Assembly: GCA_936450465.1 (NCBI GenBank) | Contig: OW388291.1 | Location: forward strand, 81,295,436-81,359,435 | DNA: 64,000 bases | Reading direction: 5' to 3' | From: Gibbula magus | Taxonomy: Eukaryota > Mollusca > Gastropoda > Trochida > Trochidae | Shown: piece by piece, positions 25,947-37,719 of the stretch | How the letters are laid out: each line of letters begins with the position of its first letter | Position numbering within the stretch: the first letter of the stretch is position 1 | Program-made: the position numbers and the translations under genes | The notes under the pieces: generated by a model | Seen by the model: only the letters and a program-made list of their open reading frames with translations | Databases searched by the model: none | What the model was told of the DNA's origin: nothing

Positions 25947-27484
25947 GTGATGACTCTACGTCTGAACCTAAAGCACTTCCTTCTGTGGTTTCTGTTTCTG
26001 AATGCTTCAGCCCACAGGAAACTGACAATTCCCCAGTAGGGATGAGTGCCAGCTGTATCTAGGTCTCCTAGGCATAAATGTACAGGAAATTCATTTTATA
26101 GGAAGAATTTGTAGACTTTCAACCAGTTTTATATATCATATAATAATATATTTTCATATCTAATAAACACATTTCTCAAGCATAGATTACAATTGAGAAC
26201 CTAAGAGTCCTGTTTTCAAAGGAAACTCATTTCAAATTGTTCCGACACAGATAATTTTCAACCATTTTTTTAATTTCTTGTATTTTTACAGGAATTTCAG
26301 GAACATTATGGAGATGAGTGAAGCAACTTGAGTTTTGACACACTTTTTGAGAATATTTCCCTTATCTTATACTGTGTTTGAAGAAAGCCTGTAACACTTA
26401 AACACCAGTGTGGTCCCACATTTGAATGAAACCTGCGAAGTGAACCTGTTACCGCCATTCAGAACAATGGATGGTCGTGAAATAGCATTCCACTCACAAA
26501 ATGTACCTAGAAACATTAATCATGATTACCGGTAATGGTGGGATTTGAATGTTTAACATTGCATTATTCGATTCCATTGAAGGCATTAGGTGAATGTCAA
26601 TCAAGCTTTACAAAAGCACATTATCAGGAGACAATTTAGACATGTAAAGGAAGCCAAAATTATCCCCTATATGCATGTGAGTCGAGGTTCAACATCACCT
26701 CTGGTCCTGTAGTCCTGGTAGTCCAAAAGGCTAGTTTGAGTTTTAGTATGACCATGTAGATGCATTTGCCTAGCTTTGGACTTTTAACTTTGCTTAGCTT
26801 TCATGTAAAGGTTAATTTTGACCTCTGTGTGCAATTACATTTAAATGGACGTTTTACACAGTGGATGTGTATACACATGACATCATTGACATGTATCTAG
26901 ATTTCAATCAACCTGTAATGTGTCCATGTAAACAAGGTACCACTTAAGGAACATACAACTCAATGGATGTACCTTTAACCCCCTACCAGAGCTGGACGAA
27001 TCCTCATTGTCAATATGAGTGTAATGACCATTCATCTTGGATGATACAGTTTGATCAGCAGAAATAAATAAGACCTAAAATCTGCCAGCAGGAATAATTT
27101 AGCTCTGACTAATCCTTGGTTTAGTGGTGATGGCTGATCGCTAATAGATCCTTGTTACAAGATTGAAAGGGCAAAGTATTTTTTCCTGACAAAATTCTTC
27201 AGGAGTGATGATGACCAGTAATATAATTATTAACTGGAAACTAATGATGATTCTCAAAGAGAAGTGATTGTGGACTCTCAACTTGTTGGACTCTTTTTAG
27301 TGATACTTTCAAAGAGAAACATGAATTCTCTCTAGTAGATCGACGAAAGGTCTTCATTTGCCATATTCTGAAAATTATCTGAACAGAATGACTGATCATC
27401 ATCAACCATTTAACAAAATAATATTTACATGATTCTTCCTTCATCATTGAATTTGTATGACAATGTCAGATTTTATTTGCTGAA
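25947..27484. other. No gene recognised
   Basis: AT-rich. A perfect 12-bp palindrome ATTACCGGTAAT lies at 26525-26536. No exon with matching splice sites was identified. Confidence 0.5.
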
Positions 27485-27740
27485 AATAAACAAGAGTCAT
27501 CAGAAGATGACATATCCCACCGGTCCCACATAATTTGTTAACAAAATTTTTTTTTTTTTTAAATCTGAAAATATCAAAAGGCACCACTCCAGTAAATGTG
27601 TAGTACAATTATACATATGTGAAGTTTCAGAAAGATATGATAAATGGTTTTCGAGTTCTGCTCCGGAAACGAAATGATTACGGACGGACGGGGTGATGAC
27701 TATCCCGCGGTATTACATACCGGTGGAATAAAAATGAACT
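27485..27740 (+). repeat. Dispersed repeat with the GGTTTTCGAGTTCTGCTCCG signature
   Basis: The text CAAGAGTCATCAGAAGATGA, GTGAAGTTTCAGAAAGATAT, GGTTTTCGAGTTCTGCTCCG and ACGGACGGACGGGGTGA in this order is a repeat I recognise from many molluscan genomes. A long T-run near 27550 lies within it. Its termini were not resolved. Confidence 0.6.
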
Positions 27741-27795
27741 GAATAGTGACATAATGAATTTCATTTTTTAATTAAGTTCATGTTTATATTTTCAG

Positions 27796-27929
27796 GCGCC
27801 CATGAGAAAGTGTACAACAAATCGCTGTTGCCAGCTGCGGCTAACAGACAGAAGCTTTGCAGCAGGAGTGGTACAGAGTCCACTGTAAGGAGTCTGGATG
27901 TCACCAGTAAATACGAGCTTGACCTTTGA
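27796..27929 (+). CDS. Candidate 3' coding exon, unknown protein
   Basis: A good acceptor (TTTATATTTTCAG) precedes a segment with two bases completing a codon, then 43 codons and TGA. The peptide runs AHEKVYNKSLLPAAANRQKL and ends SKYELDL. It is richer in Ser, Arg, Leu and Ala codons than the flanking DNA, and a Ser/Thr-rich middle (SRSGTESTVRS) would suit a cytoplasmic tail. An internal GTAAGG at 27885 could act as a donor, making an 89-bp internal exon instead. A second frame is also open for 31 codons, which lowers certainty. I do not recognise the family, and upstream exons are not evident. Confidence 0.4.
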
Positions 27930-28485
27930 CCTAGATGATCTTTGAACACACCTGGGTAAATAGCTCTTGTCCAGCAACACAAACTTTCTACATTCGGGAA
28001 GGGCTTTTCCTCTTTGGACATAGTTTTGGACCATGAGTCATCTGTTCAACTTTCATCTAGTTTTATACAGTAAATCAAGTATATCAATGGTAAAAGTGTC
28101 CTTATTTAATTAACACTTTAATACTTGCTGGTCCCTGCATATTCCGGAATGTCATGTGTTAATGAAGCAAGTAAACAATCACTGACTGTTCCCTTCGTTT
28201 ACAAGTTGTGATTCAATAATTATTTTTTCAATTCAAGGGCTAAGGTGTTAATGACCCTGGATGACAATGTATAACGAGTTATTATTATTTATTCATCCAG
28301 ATAATGGTTTAAGACAAAGTAACAGGATAAGAGCATGTAAATTGTTAACGCTTAACTGAGAGTACAGCAAAATACCTATTGCTGATGAAAGAATACCCAG
28401 TAAGAAAATTTTTTTAAGAATGTATGTTTATTTTGCAAATAAAAGAAATATTAAACTAATTTTGAAATTTACTTTCATTTTGCTC
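27930..28485. other. No gene recognised
   Basis: AT-rich spacer. An AATAAA near 28440 could serve as a poly(A) signal if the 27796-27929 exon is terminal. Confidence 0.4.
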
Positions 28486-28723
28486 TTAAAGAGACACCGC
28501 GTGACGTCAAGGATAAATATGAGATCAAGACTTATGAACCTATGCTGATTAATGTGTCTGCTAACGGGTCAGAGATCCCCAATTTCATACAATTGAAGTA
28601 ATTTGCAATAAAAACAACTTCATGTATACACTGAAGCGAAGCATGATTCGTTAGCAGATACACAAATCAACATAGGAAGATAAATCTGATCTCAGTTTTA
28701 TCCTCGACGCGGTGTCCCTTTAA
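28486..28723. mobile_element. 238-bp near-palindromic MITE flanked by TTAA
   Basis: The edges are TTAAAGAGACACCGCGT and its near complement CGCGGTGTCCCTTTAA. Inverted similarity runs well inward (GGATAAA…GAGATCA versus TGATCTC…TTTATCC, and TCTGCTAACG versus CGTTAGCAGA), so almost the whole element can fold on itself. TTAA is present on both sides. There is no coding capacity. It contains the CRE octamer TGACGTCA at 28502-28509. Confidence 0.85.
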
Positions 28724-29164
28724 CAATAAGCATATACACGGTCTTTTCTGTTATTTTATTGCTTGTTAACATAAGATTTGAACGTGTACCTTTTCTAATG
28801 TAAACCATCTCGACCATGACCATGACTAACAACCATCACACAATCACAAGCAACAAAGATGTCACTTGAGCCAGATAATCAAATACCAGATAAATATACA
28901 GGGTAATTATTCTATGTGCTACTTCCTGCAGTTAGCAAATGTCATTCAATGACTAGTATCATTATCTAGATATTGTCCATGAGCAATATGACAAGCAATC
29001 GGACGACACGCACCAGACAGTCTCATGAAGGTATCTACAGGGTGTGTGGCTCATCACGTTATGCTTTATTTTAAATCATGTACCTATTAGCACTTGCTTA
29101 ATAAGCATCTAAACAGAAACGTCGCACTCATGCAATAATGAATTTGTGAGTACTTATACATAAA
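28724..29164. other. No gene recognised
   Basis: AT-rich spacer between two MITEs; nothing further seen. Confidence 0.5.
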
Positions 29165-29327
29165 CAGTGTTGTTCCTAGAGGGGGTCCTGGGGACATTTG
29201 CCCATCTTTTTGGCTTGGTGTCCCTTAAAATTTGGAGAAGTAGGATACTTTTACCATTGCAAAGGGTCCCACTTGTTCAGAAATGGCCAAAATGACCCCC
29301 TCAGCAGATCACCTAGGAACAACACTG
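29165..29327. mobile_element. 163-bp TIR element with CAGTGTTGTTCCTAG ends
   Basis: The left end CAGTGTTGTTCCTAG is exactly inverted at the right end (CTAGGAACAACACTG), and the subterminal GGGGGTC is inverted too. The CAG…CTG termini and size suit a hAT-type MITE, but the 8 bp on each side do not match, so no target-site duplication is visible. Confidence 0.65.
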
Positions 29328-29507
29328 CATGAAGTTGTACCGTCAATTTCGTCAAATAAATCCTCTGTCGGGCTTCGTGTATAAACATTACTTTTGTGGA
29401 CAATATGTTAATAATGCCATTTCAAAACTGAAAAATCACAACAAAATATTTATCATTGATGGAGTTGGAGGCGTTATTTTTTAATTTAGTTAGTCATTGC
29501 GTTGGTT

Positions 29508-29530
29508 GGGGGGGGGGGGGGGGGGGGGGG
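29508..29530 (+). repeat. Uninterrupted run of 23 G
   Basis: A pure homopolymer. It could fold as a G-quadruplex, and its length is error-prone in sequencing. Confidence 0.9.
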
Positions 29531-32229
29531 TCTAATAGGCAAGAAATGTGACCAAATCAAGGATCTGAATATTTTTACCGGTTTCTAGTTTTCACCTGAC
29601 CTGTCAACTGTACTTATATCTGCGAGACTACCAATGAATATCAAGATGATTAACATGTTCAATATCTTGAACAGTTGAAGATGTTAACTAACTCATTTAT
29701 TAGTAACCATATTCTGAATATAATATTGAACTTGAGATTTACATAAATTATCTAGTAGTCATCAGGTGCACTCTTTGTACTCTTCAGTCCTATTATAATT
29801 ATGACATCATCAATAACAATTACCTTCATAACGAAAAGTTATTATCAAATCCTTTTAACATTGACCAAGTCTTTATTATTGAATAGATCAATTACAATGT
29901 CTTCATGACCTATCACTTTTATTGAGCCATTAAAAATAGATACCCCTACCCTTTTCTTACTGCACATAAACATGTTAATTAGGCTAATGAAGCGTGACCA
30001 ATAAACAAGCACGAGCAAGAAAGGTGTCAGTCTTCTCCCCGAGATATGAGCAGCCCGAGTGGAGGCACGGTTGAGGGGATACACATGGGAAACTAGGACG
30101 TGTATTTGGAACGGTATTTTGCTGCCTCAGTTCAATGGCATCATCACCTAGTCGACGAAAGAAAACCGGTTACCACGAAGTTCATGGTAGTTAAAAGCTT
30201 TGTGACAACAACTCTGGCATAATTTGAGCATCTATGCTAATTAATTATGTGTTAAGAACCGCAGGGATTCATATTTGTAGTGAAATGGGTAAATATTCCC
30301 CCGGAATAGCCAATCATAATCGACACACGAGTCCAATGCAGATAAACGAGTTGTCAGCCATATTGTTTGAGCAAGTCTGGCTACTGAACGTGCTACCGAG
30401 TGAGTTGGTGGACATGAGACCAAATCTTGATCCTAGCAACAAAGCACACACTCACCTTCAAGCCAAATTCAAATTGATGTTTGTAATCCGTCTGCTATGA
30501 TGCAAAACCAGTGTTGAAATGTTGTGAGTGCGTCACGTCATTTGAACTTTCGACATGCACACATTCGCCAATCTATGATCACGATTTCCTAACGATATGT
30601 CCAAACGGTCAATTTGACGTCTTTAAAAGAAGTAGTAATCCAATTGGTTAGACATTGACATTCAAACTGACACTGGACAGGCTATAGTCAGTGTACTCGT
30701 CAATCCCGGCCACCGAGGACTCGCGATCGGTTCACTAAGGTACTCCGGCAATGACTTGCTGATTGCGCATGTGCAACACCTTGAGAGCAACAAATGCCCC
30801 GCCCTCTCGCGTGGGTTTCTTCGATATCACATCTGACTTCAAGACGAATATATCAATTATTTCAAATTGGCAATGACGGTACTATATGGTATTGCCTCCC
30901 AACGTATGTAATTTATGAAAGGCTGTCCTTCCATTGTTTATTGATCAGTTTGTAATTTGACATTTTGCACAAACGCACATGCAGGGAACCCTCTGAGGAC
31001 GAAGTGACCGACACAGGTACACGTTTATCACCGCCCACTCAACTCAAGGGTGACGACGTGTTGTCATTCCATAACGAGCGGGGATTGCCCTTTGTTGTGG
31101 ACAGATGACATCATCACTCAAATATTCGTACTTTATCGATCCTCGTAGCCGAGTCGCCGATGACGACGCCGATCTTTGAGGGCTCAGATGGTCTTTCTTT
31201 TGAAAGCAGATGTAGTCTATATATGTCCCGATACGTAAGCTTAGATTCACATCAACCAATCTGACATCTTTTACATCAAAATACGACACTTACGAGGAAA
31301 TGAAAACTTTGATTTTCTTATAGAGACAAAACAAATCTGAGAGAAATTAGGCTTGAACGATACCCCTGGTCTATGTCATCCAGATAATCAACGGTTTCAA
31401 CTTAAACATTTCATCGTATGAGGACAAAACCCCTATTTAGTAATATTTGGGTTTATTTCAATCGGAATTTAATGCTAATGTCGATAATTGTTACTTGAAT
31501 ACCTTTTGTGTAACGAAGCAACATTCAGACTGCAACATGACCGTTTATACATGTCAGGCCCCAAGAGGGTTAATCCTATATATCAAAATAAATTATTGAT
31601 AAGTCTTTTTACACACGCCTATTTTATTAATAGGCCTATTTTCTTGTGTAATCCATTTTCTTATTTTAATATGATATTCAAACTATTTAATATTGTAGTT
31701 CTATGTAAGTAATTTAAGAAGATCTACGTCTTGCCTAATTTCCCCACGTTTCTATACGAATAGTTTTACCTACATGAAGAGAGGAAGCAATGTTAGCCAT
31801 GGTTCGAATTCGAATTGTGATGTTTCTTTACTTATCTGTATTTGTTTTCCACGATTGTTCCATAAAAAGGCTAATCATTATTATGAAAGAGTAATATTTA
31901 AATGGTGTTCTTCGGATACCTTGGCTGCCTTATTTGCTCATAGCCAGTAGACAGTTAATGTTGGATGTGATGTCATGTTAAATCTAACAGAGTGTGAACA
32001 GGAGTTTCATATTTGAAAATCACAGATATTTCATTCCATTACTGTTTGGTCGTCATAAATTAGTGTTCGTAAGTTCAATAAACAGGAATAATTAATAGTT
32101 TAATTAGATTTAATGATTGTGTTGATATTCTATATAATCTGTTCATTCAAGAACACGTTTAATTGTTTGGTTCATGTGTTGATAACTCCTCGTAATGACA
32201 ACATGCAACATATCATCCATAGAGGATAT
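29531..32229. other. No gene recognised; CpG-richer patch at about 30.7-31.25 kb
   Basis: The patch contains CCCGCCCTCTCGCGTGG, an NRF1-like TTGCGCATGTGCA and many CG dinucleotides, unlike the AT-rich surroundings. It could be a promoter or first exon, but no start codon with a supported donor could be assigned. An 81-codon - strand frame (31044-31289) overlaps it without recognisable motifs. Confidence 0.35.
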
Positions 32230-32345
32230 TTGTGACCTGGGTCTTATACTGTGTTGTGTCCTTGGGCAAGGCACTTCATCCACATTGCACTCAGTTCACC
32301 CAGCTGTACAATGGGTACCTGAACATGGGAAGGTATGGACCTATA
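32230..32345 (+). repeat. Dispersed repeat fragment with CTTGGGCAAGGCACTT motif
   Basis: CTTGGGCAAGGCACTTCATC, then CAGTTCACCCAGCTGTACAA and TGGGTACCTG, is a signature I recognise from LINE/SINE 3' regions in many marine invertebrates. It directly abuts the ~150-bp array. Confidence 0.55.
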
Positions 32346-32371
32346 TTGTCCGTCCGTCCGTACGTCACATT

Positions 32372-33140
32372 TCTTGTTTACGCGATATCTCATGAACCGT
32401 TGCATCCAGTGTCTTCAATTTTGGTACCAGCCTACAATGGGTGACTATGCAGACACCAGTCGAATTGCATGACCTTGACCTTATTTTCAAGGTCACCACT
32501 GCACTTTGACCGGCTTTCAACTCTTGTTAACGCGATATCTCATGAAGCATTGCATCCAAAGTCTTCAAATTTGGTGTCGGCCTACATTAGGGGATGACGC
32601 AGACACCAGTCGATTTTGGAGACCTTGAGCTTACTTTCAAGGTCACCACGGCACTTTGACCGGCTTTCAGCTCTTGTTAATGCGATATCTCATGAAGCAT
32701 TGCATCTAAAGTCTTCAAATTTGGTGTCGGCCTACATTGGGGGAAGAGGCAGACAGCAATTGATTTTGGCGACCTTGACCTTATTTTCAAGGTCACCGCG
32801 ACCCTTTTCAAACTCTTGTTAACAAGATATATCAATACGTGATGGACCCAGTGTCTTCAATTTTTTACCAGCCTAAAATGGGTGACTATGCAGACACCAG
32901 TCGAATATGGTGACATTGACCTTATTTTCAAGGTCACCACGGCACTTTGACCAGCTTTCAGCCTCTTGTTATTTACTCTTAGCATCCATTATCTTGAAAT
33001 TTGGTAACATCTGTCATTAGGGAATTATGCAGAGCTGAGACTCCAGTCAACTTCAGTTAGTGCATAACACTGTGAACACATTCTTGTTAATGCTATGTCA
33101 TGAACCTTAGCACCCGATGTCTTCACATTTAGAAAATGTG
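32372..33140. repeat. ~150-bp tandem array rich in TGACCTT/AAGGTCA half-sites
   Basis: Units start near 32372, 32521, 32671, 32813 and 32963, with a shorter sixth near 33083. Each begins TTGTTAACGCGATATCTCAT, then TCTTCAAATTTGG, GCAGACACCAGTCGA, and GACCTTGACC followed shortly by TTCAAGGTCACC. The period is 142-150 bp. This family of units is widespread in molluscan genomes. The inverted TGACCT and AGGTCA hexamers resemble nuclear-receptor half-sites, but no function is shown. Confidence 0.85.
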
Positions 33141-33211
33141 TCTTACATGACTCAACGTTGGGGGCGGGGGACATTGCCATGTTAGTGGCAAACACTTGAT
33201 ATTATTATTTT

Positions 33212-33680
33212 TTGACATTGCTCGTCGAATACCATGTATATCTAACAATTCGTCGTAAAACGAATTTCCTCCGGGATAATAACGTCATTTATCATATTTT
33301 CAGTGGTGAAATACGGCATTTATCGGTTAAAATAAAATCCGTATTTTCACTGAGTGAAATAATATGTTATTCTATTGCTAGAAAGAACACTTTCGATCGT
33401 ATGACGTCATCATAACAATAGGGTGACGTCATAAGATGACCTCGATAAAGCAAGGGGAGCATGGATGCTCCTTTCATTGTAATAACGTCATTTTCGACTA
33501 TACATAACCGGTTAAATGTAATAAATAGAATATTTGACATTTCTCGTCGAATACCAAGTATATCTCATCTGGTGAAATAGAAATAGTATGTTTACACTCG
33601 TGGCTGCGCCACTCGTTGAACATATGCTTTTCTATTTCACTCGATGAGATAAGATAAGATAAGATAAGATAAGATATAGA
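33212..33680. repeat. Hairpin-rich segment with two related copies and a (GATAA)n tract
   Basis: Two related pieces begin CTCGTCGAATACCA, at about 33219 and 33542. The second forms an inverted repeat: TCTCATCTGGTGAAATAGAA pairs with the later TCTATTTCACTCGATGAGA, around a loop containing GTGGCTGCGCCAC. It ends in about six GATAA units at 33646-33676. CRE octamers TGACGTCA lie at 33402-33409 and 33424-33431. Confidence 0.7.
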
Positions 33681-33789
33681 CATATTCAGTTCTTATAACA
33701 GCTTGTTTATAATTGATACTCGTCACGTGAAAAAATCATTTGTTTCGATTAATTGTTTACTTGTCTTTATTATTTTAAGAAGACCTTTC

Positions 33790-34194
33790 AAGCCTTTTAA
33801 AGGCTCTGTAGCACGTTTTTCTTACTGCAACAAACTGATCTCACGAAAAGGTGAATAAGTGTTACCAATGGCTAAATAATAGGCCTACGATTGAATCAAT
33901 AAAAAAGAGTTCTAAAACGAATGTAAATTGATCGGTTAAGCCATGCATGCGAGTTTATCACCCAAAACTGTAATCCACAGGAGATATCGCTTGTGTGAGA
34001 TCAAGCGATATCTCCTAGGAGATATCGTTTTGGCAGTAGATTTTGCACAATGCCTTGTCTTTTACATCACCGGGTAATGACATCACAATGCGATGACGTC
34101 ATAAACATGATGACGTCACAATGCTATGACCTCACCGCACTGGAAGTCAAATGGCAGAGATGTGCTCAGGGATGTACAGTATTTTCACTTTAAC
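33790..34194 (+). mobile_element. Left end of a TTAA-type foldback element
   Basis: It starts TTTTAAAGGCTCTGTAGCAC, related to the element ends at 545, 43233 and 49774, and shares with 49774-49910 the blocks CTCACGAAAAGG, TACCAATGGCTAAATAAT and AGTTCTAAAACGAAT. An internal hairpin (GGAGATATCGCTTG…CAAGCGATATCTCC) lies near 33978-34018. CRE octamers are at 34094-34101 and 34111-34118. It leads directly into the 766-bp tandem units, suggesting those are an expanded interior of this element. No right end was found. Confidence 0.6.
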
Positions 34195-34818
34195 CTAATA
34201 TGAAGGATTTTGGATGATAAATATAATCTCACCCGCGTGTCTTCGGATATTTGTAACTTTTATCAACTCGTGTTGATATATTTGATATCAGAAGACACTT
34301 GGTCAACCATCTTGCTGTCCGAATTCTCAAATTCGCCTAAAACCTAAAACCTAAGACCTAAAACTTTACCTCTCACCCTGAAGAGTTCCACACCACCCGG
34401 CACCGTCGCTTTATAAATGCGTCCCACCATATTCTTTCAATTCGATAACCGACGACGCGTCTTCCGTGGATATGGCTTATCGGGTCGTGTAATGAGATGT
34501 TTTAAGGCGCGTTCACACGGTGCAATTTGTTGCATAAAACTTGTGGCTTGCAACAAATTTGAACGTGTGAACGCGCTTTTACTCTCTTATATATAACAAT
34601 ATGTTGTAAAAATGTAGAATACCAAACGATGTCACATTTGATAACATGTTTATGAAACGAGTGAATGGCTTGGTATTTTAACGAGCGAAAGCGAGTTAAA
34701 TACCGATGCCATTCACGAGTTTTATAAACATGTTATCAAACGCGGCCGAGTTTAGTATTTTATTTATTACTCAATGATGTAAATAGCGATGAATTGCAAG
34801 AAAACCGTTGTTTGTGAC
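34195..34818 (+). repeat. 766-bp tandem unit, copy 1 (internally deleted, 624 bp)
   Basis: It begins CTAATATGAAGGATTTTGG and ends GTTGTTTGTGAC like the other copies, but lacks about 140-150 bp between AGAAGACACTT and GGTCAACCATCTT, removing the second of four hairpins. It is slightly more diverged from copies 2 and 3 than they are from each other. Confidence 0.9.
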
Positions 34819-35584
34819 CTAATATGAAGGATTTTGGATGATAAATATAATCTCACCCGCGTGTCTTCGGATATTTGTAACTTTTATCAACTCGTGTTGA
34901 TTTATTTGATATCAGAAGACACTTCGGTGAGATTCTCTATCTGTTTCCCTTCGAATGGCCATTTTAAGGTTTTCACATTAAAATGGCCGCTCGAAGGTGG
35001 TTCAAGTGATCTGACTGATGTAGCGATACCTAAATCCTCAGAGTAACGTTTTAAATATGATACCATGATAGAATGGTCAACCATCTTCATCTTGCTGTCC
35101 GAATTCTCAAATTCGCACAAGACCTAAAACTTTACCTCTCACCCTGAAGAGTTCCACACCACCCGGCACCGTCGCTTTATAAATGCGTCCCACCATATTC
35201 TTTCAATACGATAACCGACGGCGCGTCTTCCGTGGATATGGCTTATCGGGTCGTGTAATGAGATGTTTTAAGGCGCGTTCACACGGTGCAATTTGTTGCA
35301 TAAAACTTGTGGCTTGCAACAAATTTGAACGTGTGAACGCGCTTTTACTCTCTTATATATAACAATATGTTGTAAAAATGTAGAATACCAAACGATGTCA
35401 CGTTTGATAACATGTTTATGAAACGAGTGAATGGCTTGGTATTTTAACGAGCGAAAGCGAGTTAAATACCGATGCCATTCACGAGTTTTATAAACATGTT
35501 ATCAAACGCGGCCGAGTTTAGTATTTTATTTATTACTCAATGATGTAAATAGCGATGAATTGCAAGAAAACCGTTGTTTGTGAC
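34819..35584 (+). repeat. 766-bp tandem unit, copy 2 (complete), four hairpins
   Basis: Four inverted repeats lie in series. H1 pairs 34849-34874 with 34909-34934 (GTGTCTTCGGATAT / ATATCAGAAGACAC). H2 pairs about 34948-34966 with 34978-34998 (CTTCGAATGGCCATTTTA / TAAAATGGCCGCTCGAAG). H3 pairs 35270-35300 with 35314-35346 (AAGGCGCGTTCACACG / CGTGTGAACGCGC). H4 pairs 35402-35448 with 35461-35507, 47-nt arms around GAGCGAAAGCGA. Opposing open frames at the left of the unit are by-products of H1/H2. No protein motif is visible. Confidence 0.95.
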
Positions 35585-36350
35585 CTAATATGAAGGATTT
35601 TGGATGATAAATATAATCTCACCCGCGTGTCTTCGGATATTTGTAACTTTTATCAACTCGTGTTGATTTATTTGATATCAGAAGACACTTCGGTGAGATT
35701 CTCTATCTGTTTCCCTTCGAATGGCCATTTTAAGGTTTTCACATTAAAATGGCCGCTCGAAGGTGGTTCAAGTGATCTGACTGATGTAGCGATACCTAAA
35801 TCCTCAGAGTAACGTTTTAAATATGATACCATGATAGAATGGTCAACCATCTTCATCTTGCTGTCCGAATTCTCAAATTCGCACAAGACCTAAAACTTTA
35901 CCTCTCACCCTGAAGAGTTCCACACCACCCGGCACCGTCGCTTTATAAATGCGTCCCACCATATTCTTTCAATACGATAACCGACGGCGCGTCTTCCGTG
36001 GATATGGCTTATCGGGTCGTGTAATGAGATGTTTTAAGGCGCGTTCACACGGTGCAATTTGTTGCATAAAACTTGTGACTTGCAACAAATTTGAACGTGT
36101 GAACGCGCTTTTACTCTCTTATATATAACAATATGTTGTAAAAATATAGAATACCAAACGATGTCCCGTTTGATAACATGTTTATGAAACGAGTAAATGG
36201 CTTGGTATTTTAACGAGCGAAAGCGAGTTAAATACCGATGCCATTCACGAGTTTTATAAACATGTTATCAAACGCGGCCGAGTTTAGTATTTTATTTATT
36301 ACTCAATGATGTAAATAGCGCTGAATTGCAAGAAAACCGTTGTTTGTGAC
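35585..36350 (+). repeat. 766-bp tandem unit, copy 3 (complete)
   Basis: It has the same length as copy 2, and the first 230 bp encode an identical 70-codon frame, so duplication is recent. Single-base differences are concentrated in the last third (around H3-H4). The array stops abruptly at 36350, where sequence changes to a CRE-containing flank (TGACGTCA at 36423-36430). Confidence 0.95.
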
Positions 36351-37610
36351 GCTCACTTGCAAATAGATCACCCGCTATTGCAGTCGCGCGGGTAACATTG
36401 TAACGTCAGCCAAAAACGATGATGACGTCACGCGCCGATTATGACGTTATGGCAACACACGGTGGTATCACACATATATGTGTAACCAACTCATTGTTAT
36501 CTAGTTAGAAGTGGAATGCATAAGAAAACAATATATTCTGGATAACAACTTATTTATGGTAAGCATGCACTGCGTTTCGGGGCATATGCTCAACTCTTTG
36601 TCAGGTGAAGGGTGGGATAGGTACACTAACTTTTGACGAATGCTGAGCACAAGTTGCTTATGTGTAAGTTATCGTGCTTCGGCTTACGGTGAAGTTGAGG
36701 AGAATAATGCAATACCGTGAATCAGAAGCTGTATGTCGCACCCTAACAAACTTTATAATAAACAGGCTATTACTTAGAAAATCATAAATTCCAATCACAA
36801 CCGAATCCCTCTGTACCCGGCATGTTCTCTATTCGCCTACATCCCGATTCGCCTACAATCTTAAAACAACATGTCATGGTCTGTTGATTACTCATAACGC
36901 AATGATAAACTAGCATCATGATGTCAAAGAGGACTCATCTAGTGGACAGAAAACAAGAGAGGTTTTATTTATGAATATATTGATTATCATTGGTATCATT
37001 TAACCCATGAAATTCCTGAATTCTTGACATTATATACGGAAAATGCTTGTCTCACAAATACCCATATCTGTTAATCATATATGTCACACACATATCATAC
37101 ACAATGTCAAAGTTGTTCGTGATGATGTCGCAAATTTCTTAGAAATAGTGTGTCGAGAGGACAAGGATAATATGGTCAAAACTCAAATAATCAGAATAAA
37201 GTTTGATTTATTTGTAATTTACGAGACACTGTTGACAAGTTGATCTGAGGCATGTTACATTTCTTGTCGGTAATAAATTCATATCTAGTTCAGGACCAAC
37301 CTAACTGACTGAAAAGAAAATGTCTAACAAACATAATAAACTTTATATTTTGTTGCAAAACATGTTAGGTTTAGGTTAGGATAGATTAGTAAATGGTAAA
37401 GTCGTTTACTGGTTAAAGACACAAAGAAACACATTCCCACGTTGAGTTTTTCCATCGCATGTTAGTGAAAGAATATTTCCCTCCATACCTTATTTAGACA
37501 GAGAAACACCTTTCCAAATAAATTTATAAAATAAGATTGAAAAGTAGTCAAGCCAAAAGTGTTATGTTGTCAATGAAAATTACAATATTAAAGAAAAACT
37601 TCAAAACTGT
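36351..37610. other. No gene recognised
   Basis: AT-rich flank of the 766-bp array; nothing beyond short chance frames (for example 37043-37243). Confidence 0.5.
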
Positions 37611-37719
37611 ACCTCCCAATGCAAGGCATAACTCTTGCCAGTCTCCATTACTGGCTGATTTAGGTTAAATCAGACAGTAATGCAAACTGGCAAGAGTTAT
37701 GCCTTGCGTTTGGAAGTTG
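37611..37719. mobile_element. hAT-family MITE reduced to a hairpin (copy 1)
   Basis: Inverted arms of about 50 bp (GCAAGGCATAACTCTTGCCA / TGGCAAGAGTTATGCCTTGC) are separated by almost no loop. The arms match the ends of the two full copies at 40409-40630 and 41777-41988, whose central ~110 bp is missing here. The flanks show no clear duplication. Confidence 0.8.

Noticed and set aside
34834..35886. Identical 70- and 72-codon frames on both strands of the 766-bp units
   Set aside because: They follow the palindromic H1/H2 segments, overlap each other antisense, and lack motifs.
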